Below, in pieces: positions 47,162 to 59,950 of a stretch of DNA of 64,000 bases (positions are counted from its first letter, which is position 1; every line of letters starts with the position of its first letter). The translations under genes were made by a program, and so were the position numbers. Source of the stretch: Morella rubra (Eukaryota > Streptophyta > Magnoliopsida > Fagales > Myricaceae). The DNA is taken from contig CM025854.1 of the NCBI GenBank assembly GCA_003952965.2, positions 16,774,039-16,838,038 on the forward strand. Reading direction: 5' to 3'. Under the pieces are notes generated by a model. The model ran no database searches and was not told the origin of the DNA. It worked only from the letters and a program-made list of their open reading frames with translations.

Positions 47162-48926
47162 GCATAAGTGTCCATAACAAACTAAATAATCAACCACTCA
47201 ATATTACACTCCAGGGCACCAGGGCCAATATCTTAAAACTAAATAATCTATTACATTTTTACTCCATTTTTTTAGTAAGGGGGCCCTTCAAACAATCATT
47301 TTCAACCCCTTTTTTTTAATAGAAAAAACTCTAGCCTCCCGAAACTCAAAAGATTTTAAAATTTACAAAATTAAATGCGTTAAATCATTATTATCAAGTA
47401 CCCACTAGCTTTAAAACAAAATTTAGCTGTCGACAATTGAGCTCAAATTAACTACCACATCTTTACAATTTACCCCTCAATTAAAGACACAATCTCAATG
47501 ATTAGATGTTTAATTTGAGGGAAAATTGAGAAATTATAAATGAGGTACCTTAGTGACAAAGTGTAAAATTTTCAATTATTATTCTACCTTCTTCCAATGG
47601 GCACTCTCTTCCGTTGGTGGTTTGTGAGAATCCAAAGAATGAAGGGATAAATTAAATCAAACCTAAGGATCGGAAATGGATTAGAATATGGCATTATTTT
47701 AATTTATTTACGTGAATCACCATTAAATTAAGAAACATATAACAAACTAGATAATATAGTCTTGTCACACACCTATTTTGCAAGCCCAAATGCTACGTAC
47801 TTTGGGGATTGACAAAGGTTATCAGCTCCTCCTCTTTTTTTTTTTCTTTTTTTTTTTTTTTTTCATATATCCACTCTCTATGAGTTGCTTCTCATTGACT
47901 AGTGTTGTTGGATATATCGTGAGCGGCACCCAACTGGACACATGGGTTAGTGCATGCTTACGTTTAAGGTTTGATTACCAAAAATATACAAATTAATTAA
48001 ATAAATCACAATGGACCCAATGATGTAATGGCAAAATACATCTTAATGTATGTGTTATATATATATACTTTATTTGTTGGCACTATTTTTAGATGGATTT
48101 CTACTTCGAGTAGATAGAACACAAATTTTCGTCCCCATTAATTGATTGAAATGGATATTTGACATTGTGTAATGGGTTCACATAGAGAATAGATATTGGG
48201 GGTTGGCTTTCCAACCAGAAACGGTTGCACATATACTTCCATCCTTGAATTTGTTCACAGTAACATCCCAACTACTGCTTATTGCACAAGGATCTTCAAT
48301 TTTAATTCCGAAAGAGACATCCCACTTAATAATGTTTCTAATGTTTGAAAGATCGCACTGATGATCATGGAGTCACAGGATTTGGTGATTGACTTCCAAC
48401 CAAAAAGTCAGACAATTAAAGGGGTCGATGATGTAACATCCCAAATTGGACAGTGGTTTAGCATTATCATGACCCCCACGTACCTGTCCTTAAGATTGTT
48501 CGGATATATGGCTCAAAGTTGTGCCGCAGACAGTGCCATGCATGCTTGGTATTCTGGTCTAGTAGTTTAGGAAAATACCAGGTGCAGAAGACATCTGGGT
48601 ATTTCCTCTTTTGTTTTGCTTTTGCCCCTTTTTTCAGACCATTGGAGTTGAGCCACGTTATGTGGGGTGGGGACAAGTCATCTTTAATGAGATAAGATGT
48701 CTTGACTTCTCTATTAATAATCTCATAAGGACTGGAGAGTCACTGGACATCTGGACATATATGAGTGCCATAGATCTTATCCACCAGCTTAGGCCTATTA
48801 TTCTAAAGCCAGCTTGACTCTGGACCATTGCCCAGCTGTATTTGCATTTTGGGGGTTCTTTCAGCTACCTCTCGAGATGCATCGTCTGCTAAGCATGGGG
48901 ATAGTAATTAAGAGAAAGGTTAAAGG
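47162..48926. other. Intergenic, nothing recognised
   Basis: A long T-run lies near 47838-47863. Short open frames at 47778-47996 and 48361-48817 have no recognisable domain. Confidence 0.4.
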
Positions 48927-50059
48927 TGTAATACCCCGTCCCGTAAAGATATTAAGTGTGTAATTTGAATTTTAAATGAAAAGATAGGGCTTAATCCTAT
49001 TTTTGATTTTTGGATAGAGGTTCAATAGTATTTTTGAATTTAAAATGTTAAGATAGAGATGTGATCTATATTTGAATTTAAAGGTTTGAATAGAGATTTG
49101 ATCTTATGTTTAAATTTAAAGGTTTAGATATGGATAAAGATTATTCTTATGTTTGAATTTGAAAGATGTGGATAAGGATCTTGGATTGAGGTGGTGCTAT
49201 TAGGTTTCGAGAGATTGTTCGGCACTTATTGAAAAAGTTTTAAGGATTGATTAAGCGTTTGAGATAAGTGGTTCTTCAATGAGATTTTTAAACATGTACT
49301 GTATTTTATTTGGTTTTTGATGTACTATTTGGGGAATTGAACAAATTTTGGTGAAAGGGGATTGTCGAGATTTCATGAAATTCAATTGAAATATTTAACT
49401 TGTTTTGGTGAGCATACTGTGAAAATTATCTTTGCGCTGGTGATATATCTGGTCTGTGGCCAATTTATCTTGTGGTTTGTGTGGCCAATTTGATACCCTC
49501 ATGGTATTTGGGTCTTTGTGGCCGAGGTCTGTGTGATCATTGGTGATTTTCTATATGTGTGGCCTTGGATTTTTTGCTACAAACTTGTATTTTGGTTTTG
49601 GTATGGTTCACGGTGTTTTATTTTGGATTTCGGTTATTGTGAGAAAATTATTTTTTTTTCAAACCCCATTGACTTACTACTTACTGAGCTAGTAGTAGCT
49701 TACCACTTATTCTCATATTTTTCAGAGTTGGCAGAATTGGAGAAGTTCGAGGATCTTCACAAAGATTTGTGTTTTGAAGGCGTGTCTTGCAAGAGTACTT
49801 TTGGAGATTAATATTGAAGAATTCGATATTGTATTTTTTTTGGGAGATCTTCATCAATATTTAAAATATCGGATATTCTAATGTAAATTTTAGTGTTAGA
49901 TTGATATTTGTGAGCTTTTTTTATGGTTTATGAATATTTACTGAGATTATACAAATTATTTTAAAATATTAGAGTCTTAGATAAATGATTGGCCATGGTG
50001 AAAAAGTTTTATTTTATATGGCCATTTATCCTTGCGAAGTCTGGGCACGAGGCGTTACA
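48927..50059 (+). mobile_element. Probable Ty3/gypsy solo LTR
   Basis: It starts TGTAATACCCCGTCCCGTAA and ends GGCACGAGGCGTTACA, so it is bounded by TG..CA with imperfect inverted ends (TGTAATACC and TGTAACGCC). Flanks AAAGG and AAAGC agree at four of five bases, as expected for an old 5-bp target duplication. The interior has GACTTACTACTTACTGAGCT near 49669, a style seen in chromovirus LTRs. No internal retroviral genes or second LTR are seen in the window. Length is 1,133 bp. Confidence 0.7.
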
Positions 50060-50612
50060 AAAGCAGCTTCAATCGCTACAGATAAAGTAATGGTTAAGAT
50101 AAGAGTCTTCTGGGACTCTGAAAGATCTAATCCTATAACATTGTCTTGTCAAAATATGTGATTATCATGGTGTATATATATATTATATGTGGGTTTTGGG
50201 TCATTGTTTTCGTAGAAAATTATGAAAGACCATGAAAAGAGCCGAGAAGGACGTGAAAACACATTTCTTGGCAAAGAGAAATTAACCTTTTTGTGGAGAC
50301 ACACCTCAAATTGAAAAAGCACCTTTCCAAAAGCAATGGGATAATGGCTCGTGAACAAATGGAAATGAAAATGTGATCACAAATCTTTCTTAGAATCATG
50401 CTCATGATGCCTCGGTAAATAGTTCAATCTTAGGTCAGTGTTCTTCTAGTTTGTCTTTGTTAGCACTTGTGATGTTTTGATGAGAGTAGCTAGTTCAATC
50501 TAAGGGCGCTCTAATTTGTCTTCAATAAATCTGAACATTGTCTTAAGGACAACATTAAATTATAAAAAATATTGGAAAGCAACCTATAAATGGTAAGTTT
50601 TCTTTCTCTTCT

Positions 50613-50690
50613 TATTAAAGAATTTAATTCGAATAATCTAATCTATCTCTTTTTACCCGCTAAAATTTGTTGGGACAAACCGTAAATTCA
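50613..50690 (+). repeat. Degenerate solo copy of the TRIM LTR
   Basis: TTAAAGAATTTAATTCGAAT, a CTCTTTTTA stretch, AAAATTTGT and a CGTAAATTCATA end follow the order of the LTR units at 46753-47161. No primer-binding site follows. Confidence 0.5.
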
Positions 50691-52191
50691 TACTTCTCAA
50701 TCTCAAAGTGGACTCAGTAGTTCTCACATATATGCATCAGTCAAAGCTCAATAAACAATCCTTTAATCCAAGGTGCAGAGTATTCAAAGTTTGGTCTGCA
50801 TTTGCATAGACTAGAGAAGGTAGCCCATGATATCCGGTGATCATAGCTTTCAAAGAATTCGTCAATCCGGGGATCCTTCATATATATTTATATACCTTGG
50901 GTGCACACTGACACAGTACGTACATTTACTACAGGGGGGCCCCTTAAATTATGGCGCATATAACCCCATTTCAACAGTTTGATCAATTGCTTAAGTCCGG
51001 CATGTTGCACATGACTGACCTATTATTAGGCCGTCGGCCCTGTATATATATCACAGGTATGGGGTACCCTATTTTTGCGCAATTAAACAACGAAAGCAAA
51101 GTTTGAATTGAACGGGAATCAGGCAATCTATAGGCATTGTTGGTTATATCTTTAAATCTCGATTGGATTAGATTCTCATTATGTTTAGCTCTTTGTTGGT
51201 CCATTGACAAACTTTAAATTGTGATTTTTGGTGAATTAAAATCCTCTAAAATTTCTTACTTTATTTTTATAGGCATTTATCTTATACTATTTAATGCTCT
51301 TCATATTAAATTTCAAACAAAAACCGGATTTTGTTTTGGCATTGTAATGATTTACCTAGATAAATTTTTTATGAGAAGTTATGATTTAATTTCAACATTT
51401 TGCAATAAATAGAGAGCCCATAGGTTCGGGCTCAAGAAAGGGTGGATCACCATTGCGCTTCCACCCTTGTATTGAAAAAACAAGAAGTGTGAAATCTAGC
51501 TACCATAATTTCAAACAATTCGGCTACACTTTGGTAGTGCTAGGAGACCGTGCATATGCATTGATGAGGTGGGGGCAATGTTTTAGTGTTACATTGTTTT
51601 TGGCAGCAACATTTGCTTTTGGTTTTCGCCTTCCTTCATTATGGTAGTTAATTTTCCTTTAAAGCCGTTGTATTTGGGTCGGTCGATGAGAAGGACAGAT
51701 AAACATGGGCCACAATGTAGTACAGAAGGGCCCGCTGGAATGTGATAAGTATAGAAGCTGCAGAGTGGTTGCTTTACCAGTGGGGCCTGGCCTGCAATTC
51801 TCCCGGGGAAGCGAAACCTGATTGATCGGGACGGAAAAGGTGACGTTACCACTTTGGCAAAATTTCAGGCTCCTTTTTCTCCGTCGTTTCCCACATTCTT
51901 CATAGTTTCTCTGGTGAATTTTATAATCTCAAGCCAAGGAAGATTTACCCACAGACAAATGTAAAGCGTTGGGAAGTTCGTTCTGAAAGCTTGCTTTGAC
52001 TGTAAATGACTCTTGCCGCCCTAGAGATTGAATTTCCCATACGAAAATTTGTATAATGGATAGTTTTACCCTCTCGCTTTGATGCTCATAGATTTGATGT
52101 TGACTCTTTGTTATATATAAAAGTGAAAAAGGCAGATCAATATGCAACTTTCAACAAACTTTTGATTTTTTCAATGTTTATTTCCCCATTT

Positions 52192-52259
52192 GGTGGAATT
52201 ACGTACGCCAATAGCGAAACTATATGGTGGAATTACGTATGCCAATAGCTAGTTTCGCT
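52192..52259. repeat. 34-bp tandem duplication
   Basis: Two adjacent copies (52192-52225, 52226-52259) of GGTGGAATTACGTAYGCCAA plus tail, with a few differences near the ends. Confidence 0.8.
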
Positions 52260-52960
52260 GTACTTGTCTTTGCCCATCTTTGAACAGGTAATATACCAAT
52301 TAATTGTAGAGAAAAAGAAGTGCCCACTACATTAACGTGGTCATGCCAAATTGTTGTCGGGTGATATCATGACCTAAAACTAATTCTATAGTTCTGTATA
52401 TGGTAAGTTTGAGACTTGTCTAATGAAAGGTGCATCGATTTTACGCTCATGTGATTCAAACTTGATACATCGAGTTTATAGAAAATGACCTCCCAACCAT
52501 TAAGTTAGCGCGGGACGTCATCTCTTAGTTCACCGACTTGTAAAATCAATTTTTAAAGAATTTTGAAAAAAATTAGTAATTGAATTTTTTTGTTAGTCCA
52601 TGTCAAACTATTGATAGCATTTGCATTTCGGTCAAGTGACTGGATCCAGTTAAATAGCAACTTATGTCCGAGATTATAATAATTATAAAATTCTGAATAA
52701 AATTACCTTTGTCCTAAGGTGCGTTGGAATAAAGAAAGCTATGGGTGATGGAATTCCTTATCTGATTCGTACGTAGATATGAGTCTTATCACCCACGCGC
52801 AAGCGAGCAAGCAATTGGTCAAAGAATCGACCCCACACCATATTCTATATGTCAGATGCACACTGGGTGTCACTAATAAGTCGCGCCATGCCGTTAATGG
52901 ATATCCACGTGTTTCTTTCTCTCTGAATCTCTCTCTGTGGGTTTTGGTTCGCGCTGGCAG

Positions 52961-52991
<31 letters not shown>

Positions 52992-54230
52992 CCCTGTCAA
53001 ACTCTCTTGCTTCCGCATAGGAAAGAGAAGAAATAACACACGTTCTACGTTTTCGTATAATCTATTCCCTCCCTCAACTCCCCGTTACGTTCACGCGGTT
53101 TTGCCCAATGACAGAGTCCTTCCCTTTCCTTCTCCTCACAGCTACAATAAACGGAGATTTAAGTATTCCCGATGACAACGACAGTCTTTTGTCTAATATT
53201 TTGAGTTACGAAAATTTCGAGCAAAGTAAATATATTTTAAATTTTTAATATTATATATATATTTTTATTATTATTATTTTTATATATTTTAATAAATTTC
53301 ATTAAAATAAAAAATTTTAAATTTTTAAGAATATTCTTAAAAATTATTTTGACAAAAAAGACGCCACCGAACACTTCACAATTTCTTTCTTGTCTCCTGT
53401 TATTTTATTTATTTTAATAAAACTTTTTTTTTTTTCGGTTATTTGCTTTGTGGGTTTATTGGGTGCATGGGTTAGGCGGCAGAAGTTTTTTTTTTTTCGT
53501 TAGCTTTTTAACCTTTCAATTGCAATTATGATGGAAATAATTTTGTTTTTTGTTTTCTTAGCTTTTGGATTACCAGTTCTCGACTGCGAAGAACTGGTGG
53601 AATTATAAAATAGCTTGGTGTAATCAAACTCTAATGGGTGATTTCATATAACATCGTATGGGTATTGGACTTTCTCATTTACTTGCAATGATACCTAAGA
53701 ATAGATTATGGGTTAAGCATGAAAGGATCACTAAAGAGGCAATTCTCATGTTATTTATTTATTTATTTGATATAATTTGTAACAAAGGGGTCAGCACTCA
53801 AATGGATTTTATAAAGAAAATATTAAGGGTGGAATAGTAGTGATTTCTCTCTTCCCCCAATGGGAGTTGAATTTTTTACCCAAATATTTGTTATGGATGA
53901 AACGTTCAAAGGTCATATGCTACCTTCTCCGCAAGCGAGGGACCCAGTCGCAGTTCCATTTTATCTTTGGAAAATAACAATGGAAAAAGCCTTAGGTAGG
54001 TGTTCGTAGAATACAGAAAATACTTTTCAAAGAATATAGTGAAATCGGAATTATAAGAGGGGTTTTTTCCAAGCGATACCCCTTGAGAGAGACGGATGAG
54101 TCTCATAAATGACAAATCTGGTAATCCGACGCCTTAATTATTGTTGGGTTATCAAAATTTCTCTCTCACCCTGTTCTCTACAAAATCGTTCTTTCTAGAA
54201 CCCAAAGCTCTCTTCCAATTGGATATTTCT

Positions 54231-55076
54231 GTTACTTTCTCTCTCTCTCTCTCTCTCAGTCCCTCTGTTTTTGGCTCTGCTTCTTTTTCCCGGGAAAGTT
54301 GATAACCGTTACGGTGTCCTTTCGTTTGCAACGCTAGAACCTGGACAAGTTACCGATCCTTCTCCCAGAATACATGGGTTTTTTCTAGTGACTAAAAGGA
54401 CTCTGTCTCTCCTAAACTTCGTGTCATTTTCCCACAAGTTTCTCAGGCTTTCGTTTCCTTTGAAATCCGTCAAATTCGAACCCTTTTGTTGGATTCCCAT
54501 AGCTTTCCTATCTGGGTTTGATTTAACTTGAAGCATTAACGTTGAATCGTCGTGAATGTTTTGCCATCGGGGCGTTCCTTGAGTTTTGAAAAAAGCGACG
54601 TATTGAGTTTTCTTTAAGGTTGGTGAAAAAGAGAGCAAAAACGGACACAGTGGAAGAGGAGGAGAAGAACGGCCATTTCTTTCTTCTTGATTATCAGCAA
54701 TTGGCTGGGATTTGAATTCTCCGGTGTACGGAAAGGTCGTGGACTTTGGCAACATTGACAACGAAGACTCTCTGTCCAAGGGAGAGGAGAGACCACGAAG
54801 TAATATTGATTTTTAGTTCCCGTGAAATCTGCTGTCCAAACGTCAAAAAATAGAAGTCTTTGTAGACTAATTTTGCATTGTCCGTTCCCTGTAGCTCTTC
54901 TCTAAAAGGGAAATCCAATCCCGACAAGTTCTCTCTCCCGCTCTCATTTCTCTCTCTGCCTCTCCTCAGTTTCTCTGTCTGTTTTCTGGTGTTTCCTCTG
55001 TTTGCAGGGTTAGGAGAGAGAACTGAAACATTCTCTCTCTTTTGTCTCCGTCTTTGTCTAAACTCTCTCAAAAGTC
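54231..55076 (+). promoter_or_regulatory. Long pyrimidine-rich leader of the DUF789 gene
   Basis: CT-rich sequence begins with a (CT)n tract at 54238-54258 and continues (CTCTCTCCCGCTCTC, TCTCTCTCTGCC) up to the start codon, typical of a plant 5' leader. A frame of 86 codons at 54271-54531 and other short upstream ATGs occur in it. Whether an intron lies here is not resolved. Confidence 0.4.
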
Positions 55077-57550
55077 ATGATCTGCGAGGAAGTGTCAATG
55101 CAATCTAATCTCGACTGCTTCCTTCATTGTACTACCCCTGTGGTCCAATCCCAATTTCTCCCCAAGGTTTGTCCAATTCTTGTTTTCGGTTAAATAATTG
55201 GGTTCCTCTGTAATTTCAATTTCCTTGGTGGTTTTCAAGTAATCAGTAAGATTTTCCTTCTTGATTTTCTATGTCCTTTTCGTTTGGTTCTTTTGCAACA
55301 GACTGAGATAAGAAACCTCAATCGTCTATGGCATCCATGGGAGCGAGAAACAGTGGAATATTTCACCTTAGGCGATCTTTGGAATTGTTATGATGAATGG
55401 AGTGCATATGGGGCAGGAGTACCGGTGTTCTTGAACAACGACGAGACCTTAGTTCAGTACTATGTGCCTTATCTCTCAGCAATTCAAATTTTTACAAGCA
55501 GCTCATCTGTAAACTTTTTGAGGTATCACCTACAGTGTCTTTATTCTTCAATCTTTTTTTTGTTTCTGATTGTTTTTTTAGTGGAGACTGAATTATTCCG
55601 GTTGTCAGTTCCCCAAGGTTCCCTTATTCGATTGACAATGAAGGAAACTGCAACTGTTGTCTAGTGTTCTTCAATGACTAGGAAACTTTAAAAAACTTCC
55701 GAACCCATGTGGGTTACTTGAAGTTTATTGGTTTCTTGACTAATTGGTTCATTGGTGCTAGAATTCTTCGATTAGTTAATTATATGATTGAAATGGACAA
55801 GGACCCATATGCATCAGTCACAGCTTATTGATTCGGTCCTTAACGTGCTCTTTAAATCTAGCTGCTGCAATCTTTCTAATGAAAATTGCTATAATTACAT
55901 TTTAGTCTTAGTCGTCAGTAGCTGTTTTGGACCAATTATTGTTAACAATTAGGTTGAATGAGTTTTCAGGGAAGAGACTGAGTCTGGGGACTGCGAGACA
56001 AGAGATTCCTTCAGTGATTCGTGCAGCGACGAGAGTGAGAGTGAAAAGTTATGGAGATGGGACGGATGCTCCTCAGAGGATGGAGGGTCTGAGCAAGACA
56101 ATCATTGCCATCTGAATGACAGATTGGGTGACCTTTATTTTCAGTACTTCGAGAGATCGACTCCTTATGGTCGAGTTCCTCTAATGGATAAGGTACCCTG
56201 CTAGTTTCATCAAGTTACTCTTATGCAAACTTTAAACTTTGGCTTTTTAATGTCCTGTAGTTTTTATATGGGATTTCATCTGTTCTGTCTTTTGCTCTCC
56301 GGTCTGGTTATTAAGACTGATGCAGCATAAAGAATGAGGAGAACACTTGGGCACTTTCTTAGAATCATATAAAATCTGTTCATGATAGGCATCTAAAAAA
56401 GATAGAATGGAACTTTTGACTACCTATTCTTTTCTATGGGTAGGAATTTAGGACTGTAGTACATAGGTGCGTATTCTATTACTATTTCCCCTATCTCCTG
56501 CGTGATTTAAGTATGATTAATCTTTTACTTCTTGCTAAACTAATTACCATTTCTCATGGGCATACATTCAGGCCTCTCTCATGGTCTTTTGACTTTACTA
56601 TTGTTTTCAGGAAGAGTTTGGAATTTGAGGTTTTTTCAGTTTCAGTGTGAAGCCTTTCACTAAGGATGTAGATTCCATTGATAACTAATTGGTTCCTTAC
56701 TTTCAGATCAATGGGTTAGCTCAAAGATACCCTGGCTTGCTGTCATTGAGGAGCGTGGATCTTTCTCCAGCTAGCTGGATGGCAGTTGCTTGGTTTGTCT
56801 CTCTGTCTGTCTCTCAAGCGTATAAAAACCTTATAACAATAGAAGAAAAGAGAAATGAAGATGCTCCTTATGTTTGAAAATGGCAGTAAATACTTCAGAC
56901 AATCCCTTCTAACTCTGCAATAGAGTTTGTGGTGCTTTCTTAGTAGTATTTCGGAGCACCAATAAATGGGTATTTCACACACATTGGCATTGGCATGTCT
57001 AATATAAATAGAGAAGATCTGGAACTAAATTTCTTTCACGTTTATAATTTCAGGTATCCAATTTATCACATTCCCATGGGAAGAACCATAAAGGACTTGT
57101 CCACATGCTTCCTCACTTACCACACCCTTTCGTCTTCATTCCAAGGTACTCTTCAGTCTCCATCTCAGTTTTGTGTGAGAAGTTAGTCTTGCTGTTTTTA
57201 AATGAACTTTCGTCTTCGCCTTTTAATTTTTACCCTCTTTTTTGAAAGCAACATAAACGAACAATCTTTGCTTAAAAAGTAAGCGTTGGGATGTCTCTGC
57301 CTGTGTAGATATGGACCTTGAAGACGACCTTGCGCGTGCCGAAAGGAAGAGAAAGGAAGGGGAAGGCATCCCTCTTCCTCCATTTGGTTTGGCCACTTAC
57401 AAGATGCAAGGAAACGTGTGGGTCTCGGGCAATTGCGGTCGGGACCAGGAAAGGCTGGTGTCGCTATTGAGCGTGGCCGATTCATGGCTAAAGCAACTAA
57501 GGGTCCAGCACCACGACTTCAACTACTTCACGGGTATCAGACGTGGCTAA
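55077..57550 (+). CDS. DUF789 family protein
   Basis: Six exons join cleanly: 55077-55166, 55302-55522, 55970-56192, 56707-56792, 57054-57145 and 57309-57550, giving 317 residues with no lesion. The protein begins [20 protein letters not shown] and carries the family core: [45 protein letters not shown], an acidic Ser-rich linker, [65 protein letters not shown] and [19 protein letters not shown]789 is a plant-wide family of unknown biochemical role. An internal ATG at codon 8 (MQSNLDCFL) is where related proteins often begin. In Arabidopsis, DUF789 genes sit beside PP2C52/PSB27-type genes, matching the neighbourhood here. Confidence 0.95.
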
Positions 57551-59950
57551 AACCACAGCTTTGTCGGATTCACTTGAAAGTTGCTGGCCACAAAAAAAAG
57601 GAGGACAAAAGAAAATTCTCTTTTTTGGATCTATGGTTTTTGTACTCTAGATTGGAGTCCCTAGGCCTTGGGTGTAACTGTGACTTTGAGGATGGTAGGT
57701 TTACTTAGGGTTCTGCGGCCTGCCTCTTGTGAGATCCTATAAAATGATAACTTTGAGGTTGAGTTTGTCTCTTTCTCCGCCTGCTGTTTAGTGGTTTGGG
57801 CTGTGTAGAAGGATCAGTGAGGCGTGAGGGAAACAGAGGAGGTGAACTTTTGTGGATTGTGAAATACGTCTTAACTTTTGACCTTAATGGAACCCTGGGA
57901 GATTGAGGAAAATGCCTACAGCTTGCTTTGACAGTTCTTCTATATTTCCACTAAGTAACGTACTCTTCCATACCACCAATCTCTCTCGAAATATATAACA
58001 GAGTGAAAAAGAACATAAAATGACAATTCGCGTGATTAAGGAAAAGGACAAAGGAATTTATCAGGCTTTGCTTGCGTTCGAATGAAGACTACCCCCTCTT
58101 CTGCAGAGGGATCAACCGCTAACCCACCAAAGTCATAATAGTCATTTTCTTTACAGGTTGGGTGCCATTCGCGTTTTCCTTTTCTTCTGGGCCGGTTGGG
58201 TGCTTTGAAAGCCACCTATGGCACTTTCAGCCCTTCAACCCAAACCGACGGTTGACTTTTTCGTACGAAGTGGAACGCGATGGGCGCGTGGCATCTTTTT
58301 GTTTTTGTTTTTTTTTTTTCGTTTTTGCTTTTGGGAGAAATAAGATGGAGGGTTGAGATATTCTTGAGCAAATAAAGGGTTTGTTACTGTGTTATTTTCT
58401 TGACACACTTAAATTTGGGCATTATTGGCCTTTGTACAAGTTTGAGACCCTAACTTCAGATTCGTAAAGTGATATTTTCGACCGAATTTGTACACTTAAT
58501 TAGGACCATTTCACTTGGATTTGATTAAAAAAATAAGTATTTTCCTACTAGAAGCTCTTTTGCACAGGCCTGAATTTATCAGGTTAATGCATAACCATAC
58601 GCAACTTTACTTTTGATAGCGAATAGATCCATAATTTACTTTTAATTTATAATTTTTATGAAAATAAATATATTTTATTTGGTTGATTGTATATTTTATT
58701 TTTAATTCATTTCAAAATAATATTAAGAATAAAATTTAATAATCATACAAGATTACGAAAAATATAACGTGTATTAAATATTAAAAAATACTTTCAAAAA
58801 ACAAGTTTTGAAGTAATAACAAAATATTAAAATTTATAATACTTTAGGAAAACAAAATGCACTTGAAACTACTTTAAATAAATCTAGTAAATATCTCAAT
58901 GACGTTCCGTTTTGGGATTTGATGCATTCCTTTTCCCCTAAAAAAAAAAAAAAAAAAAAAAGGAACTAAAACATGATGCTGCGGGACAGGCCGGACTTGT
59001 TGAAGGTAGCTTCTGATAACACTGTGCCAAGTGTAAATCATACAGAAGGCGTTGCATGAAATTCCCTAGCCTTTCAGGCTGCCCAAGCGTCAAATCCTCT
59101 TCGGCCGGCAGCCCAGTTGTCTTAGTAAGAGATGATGGGCTTAAAAGAAGAGTGCCTACTGTAGCCCTCTCTAGAATCTCCTCCCCCATTGCCTGAGTGT
59201 CTACTTCTGTTTAGCATATGGAGACCAATGGCGTGACTAATTATGAGTTGGTAAATGGAAAGAAGCCTAAAAAGGCTCAAGTTAAGGATAAAAGATTGAT
59301 CAAGGCTAAAGCAGGGGTAGGTGAGAATAAAGGGGCACAAATATAGGCAAAGTGGCAAACAAATATGGAGCCTTTAATTCACAAACTAGGTACCACAAGT
59401 CTCAAGATAAAAAATGACATTGAACACAAATAACATTTTTCCCTTGATTATAATTAACCATCAAGCATAATGGCATTAACTTGGAGACTTTTCAAGTGCA
59501 ACCAACCAATTTCACAATGTCGTCAAGCCAAGGAATTTGTTTATGCTTTTTTTTTTTCTTCTTTTGGAAGTGCAGCCACTATACTCAATTGGAATTTTGT
59601 GCCCACACTAAATGGAGCCACAAAGCATGCGCTTCATATGGGACACAGCTAGTTTGTCATGGGCCTCATTATTTGTCACCTCTAACGTCATAGAGGTCTC
59701 ACGGTGGCAGACCAATTTTGTCTCTGAAATTTGAAAGCATGAATTGCGTTGGATTTGGTTATTACATTTGATCTCATACGAACTCAACTCTATATCAGTT
59801 GGCATATGAGTTGAGGGGTATTATTTAATTAAAACCTTACACAATGATCAGCGCTTTATTAGTTAACATAGAAGGTTTTCGTGCCAGCGGGCAGCGGCTA
59901 GCAGCTGGGAGCTTCACCACCTACACTGCACTAGTCGCATTTCTAAAGCT
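57551..59950. other. Intergenic between DUF789 and the methyltransferase
   Basis: The DUF789 3' UTR probably runs to about 57960. The rest is AT-rich with a poly-A run at 58940-58961. Minus-strand open frames at 58938-59189 and 59122-59358 are unrecognised. Confidence 0.45.

Larger units (their letters stand above)
50060..54230. other. Intergenic, nothing coding recognised
   Basis: It holds a degenerate LTR-like segment (50613-50690), a 34-bp tandem duplication (52192-52259), a (GA)n tract near 52968-52991 and an AT-rich stretch at 53200-53360 resembling family A MITE interiors. Scattered open frames are unrecognised. Confidence 0.45.

Noticed and set aside
54309..55071. Minus-strand frames of 125-156 codons opposite the DUF789 leader
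   Set aside because: They are antisense to a pyrimidine-rich leader, with no recognisable domain.
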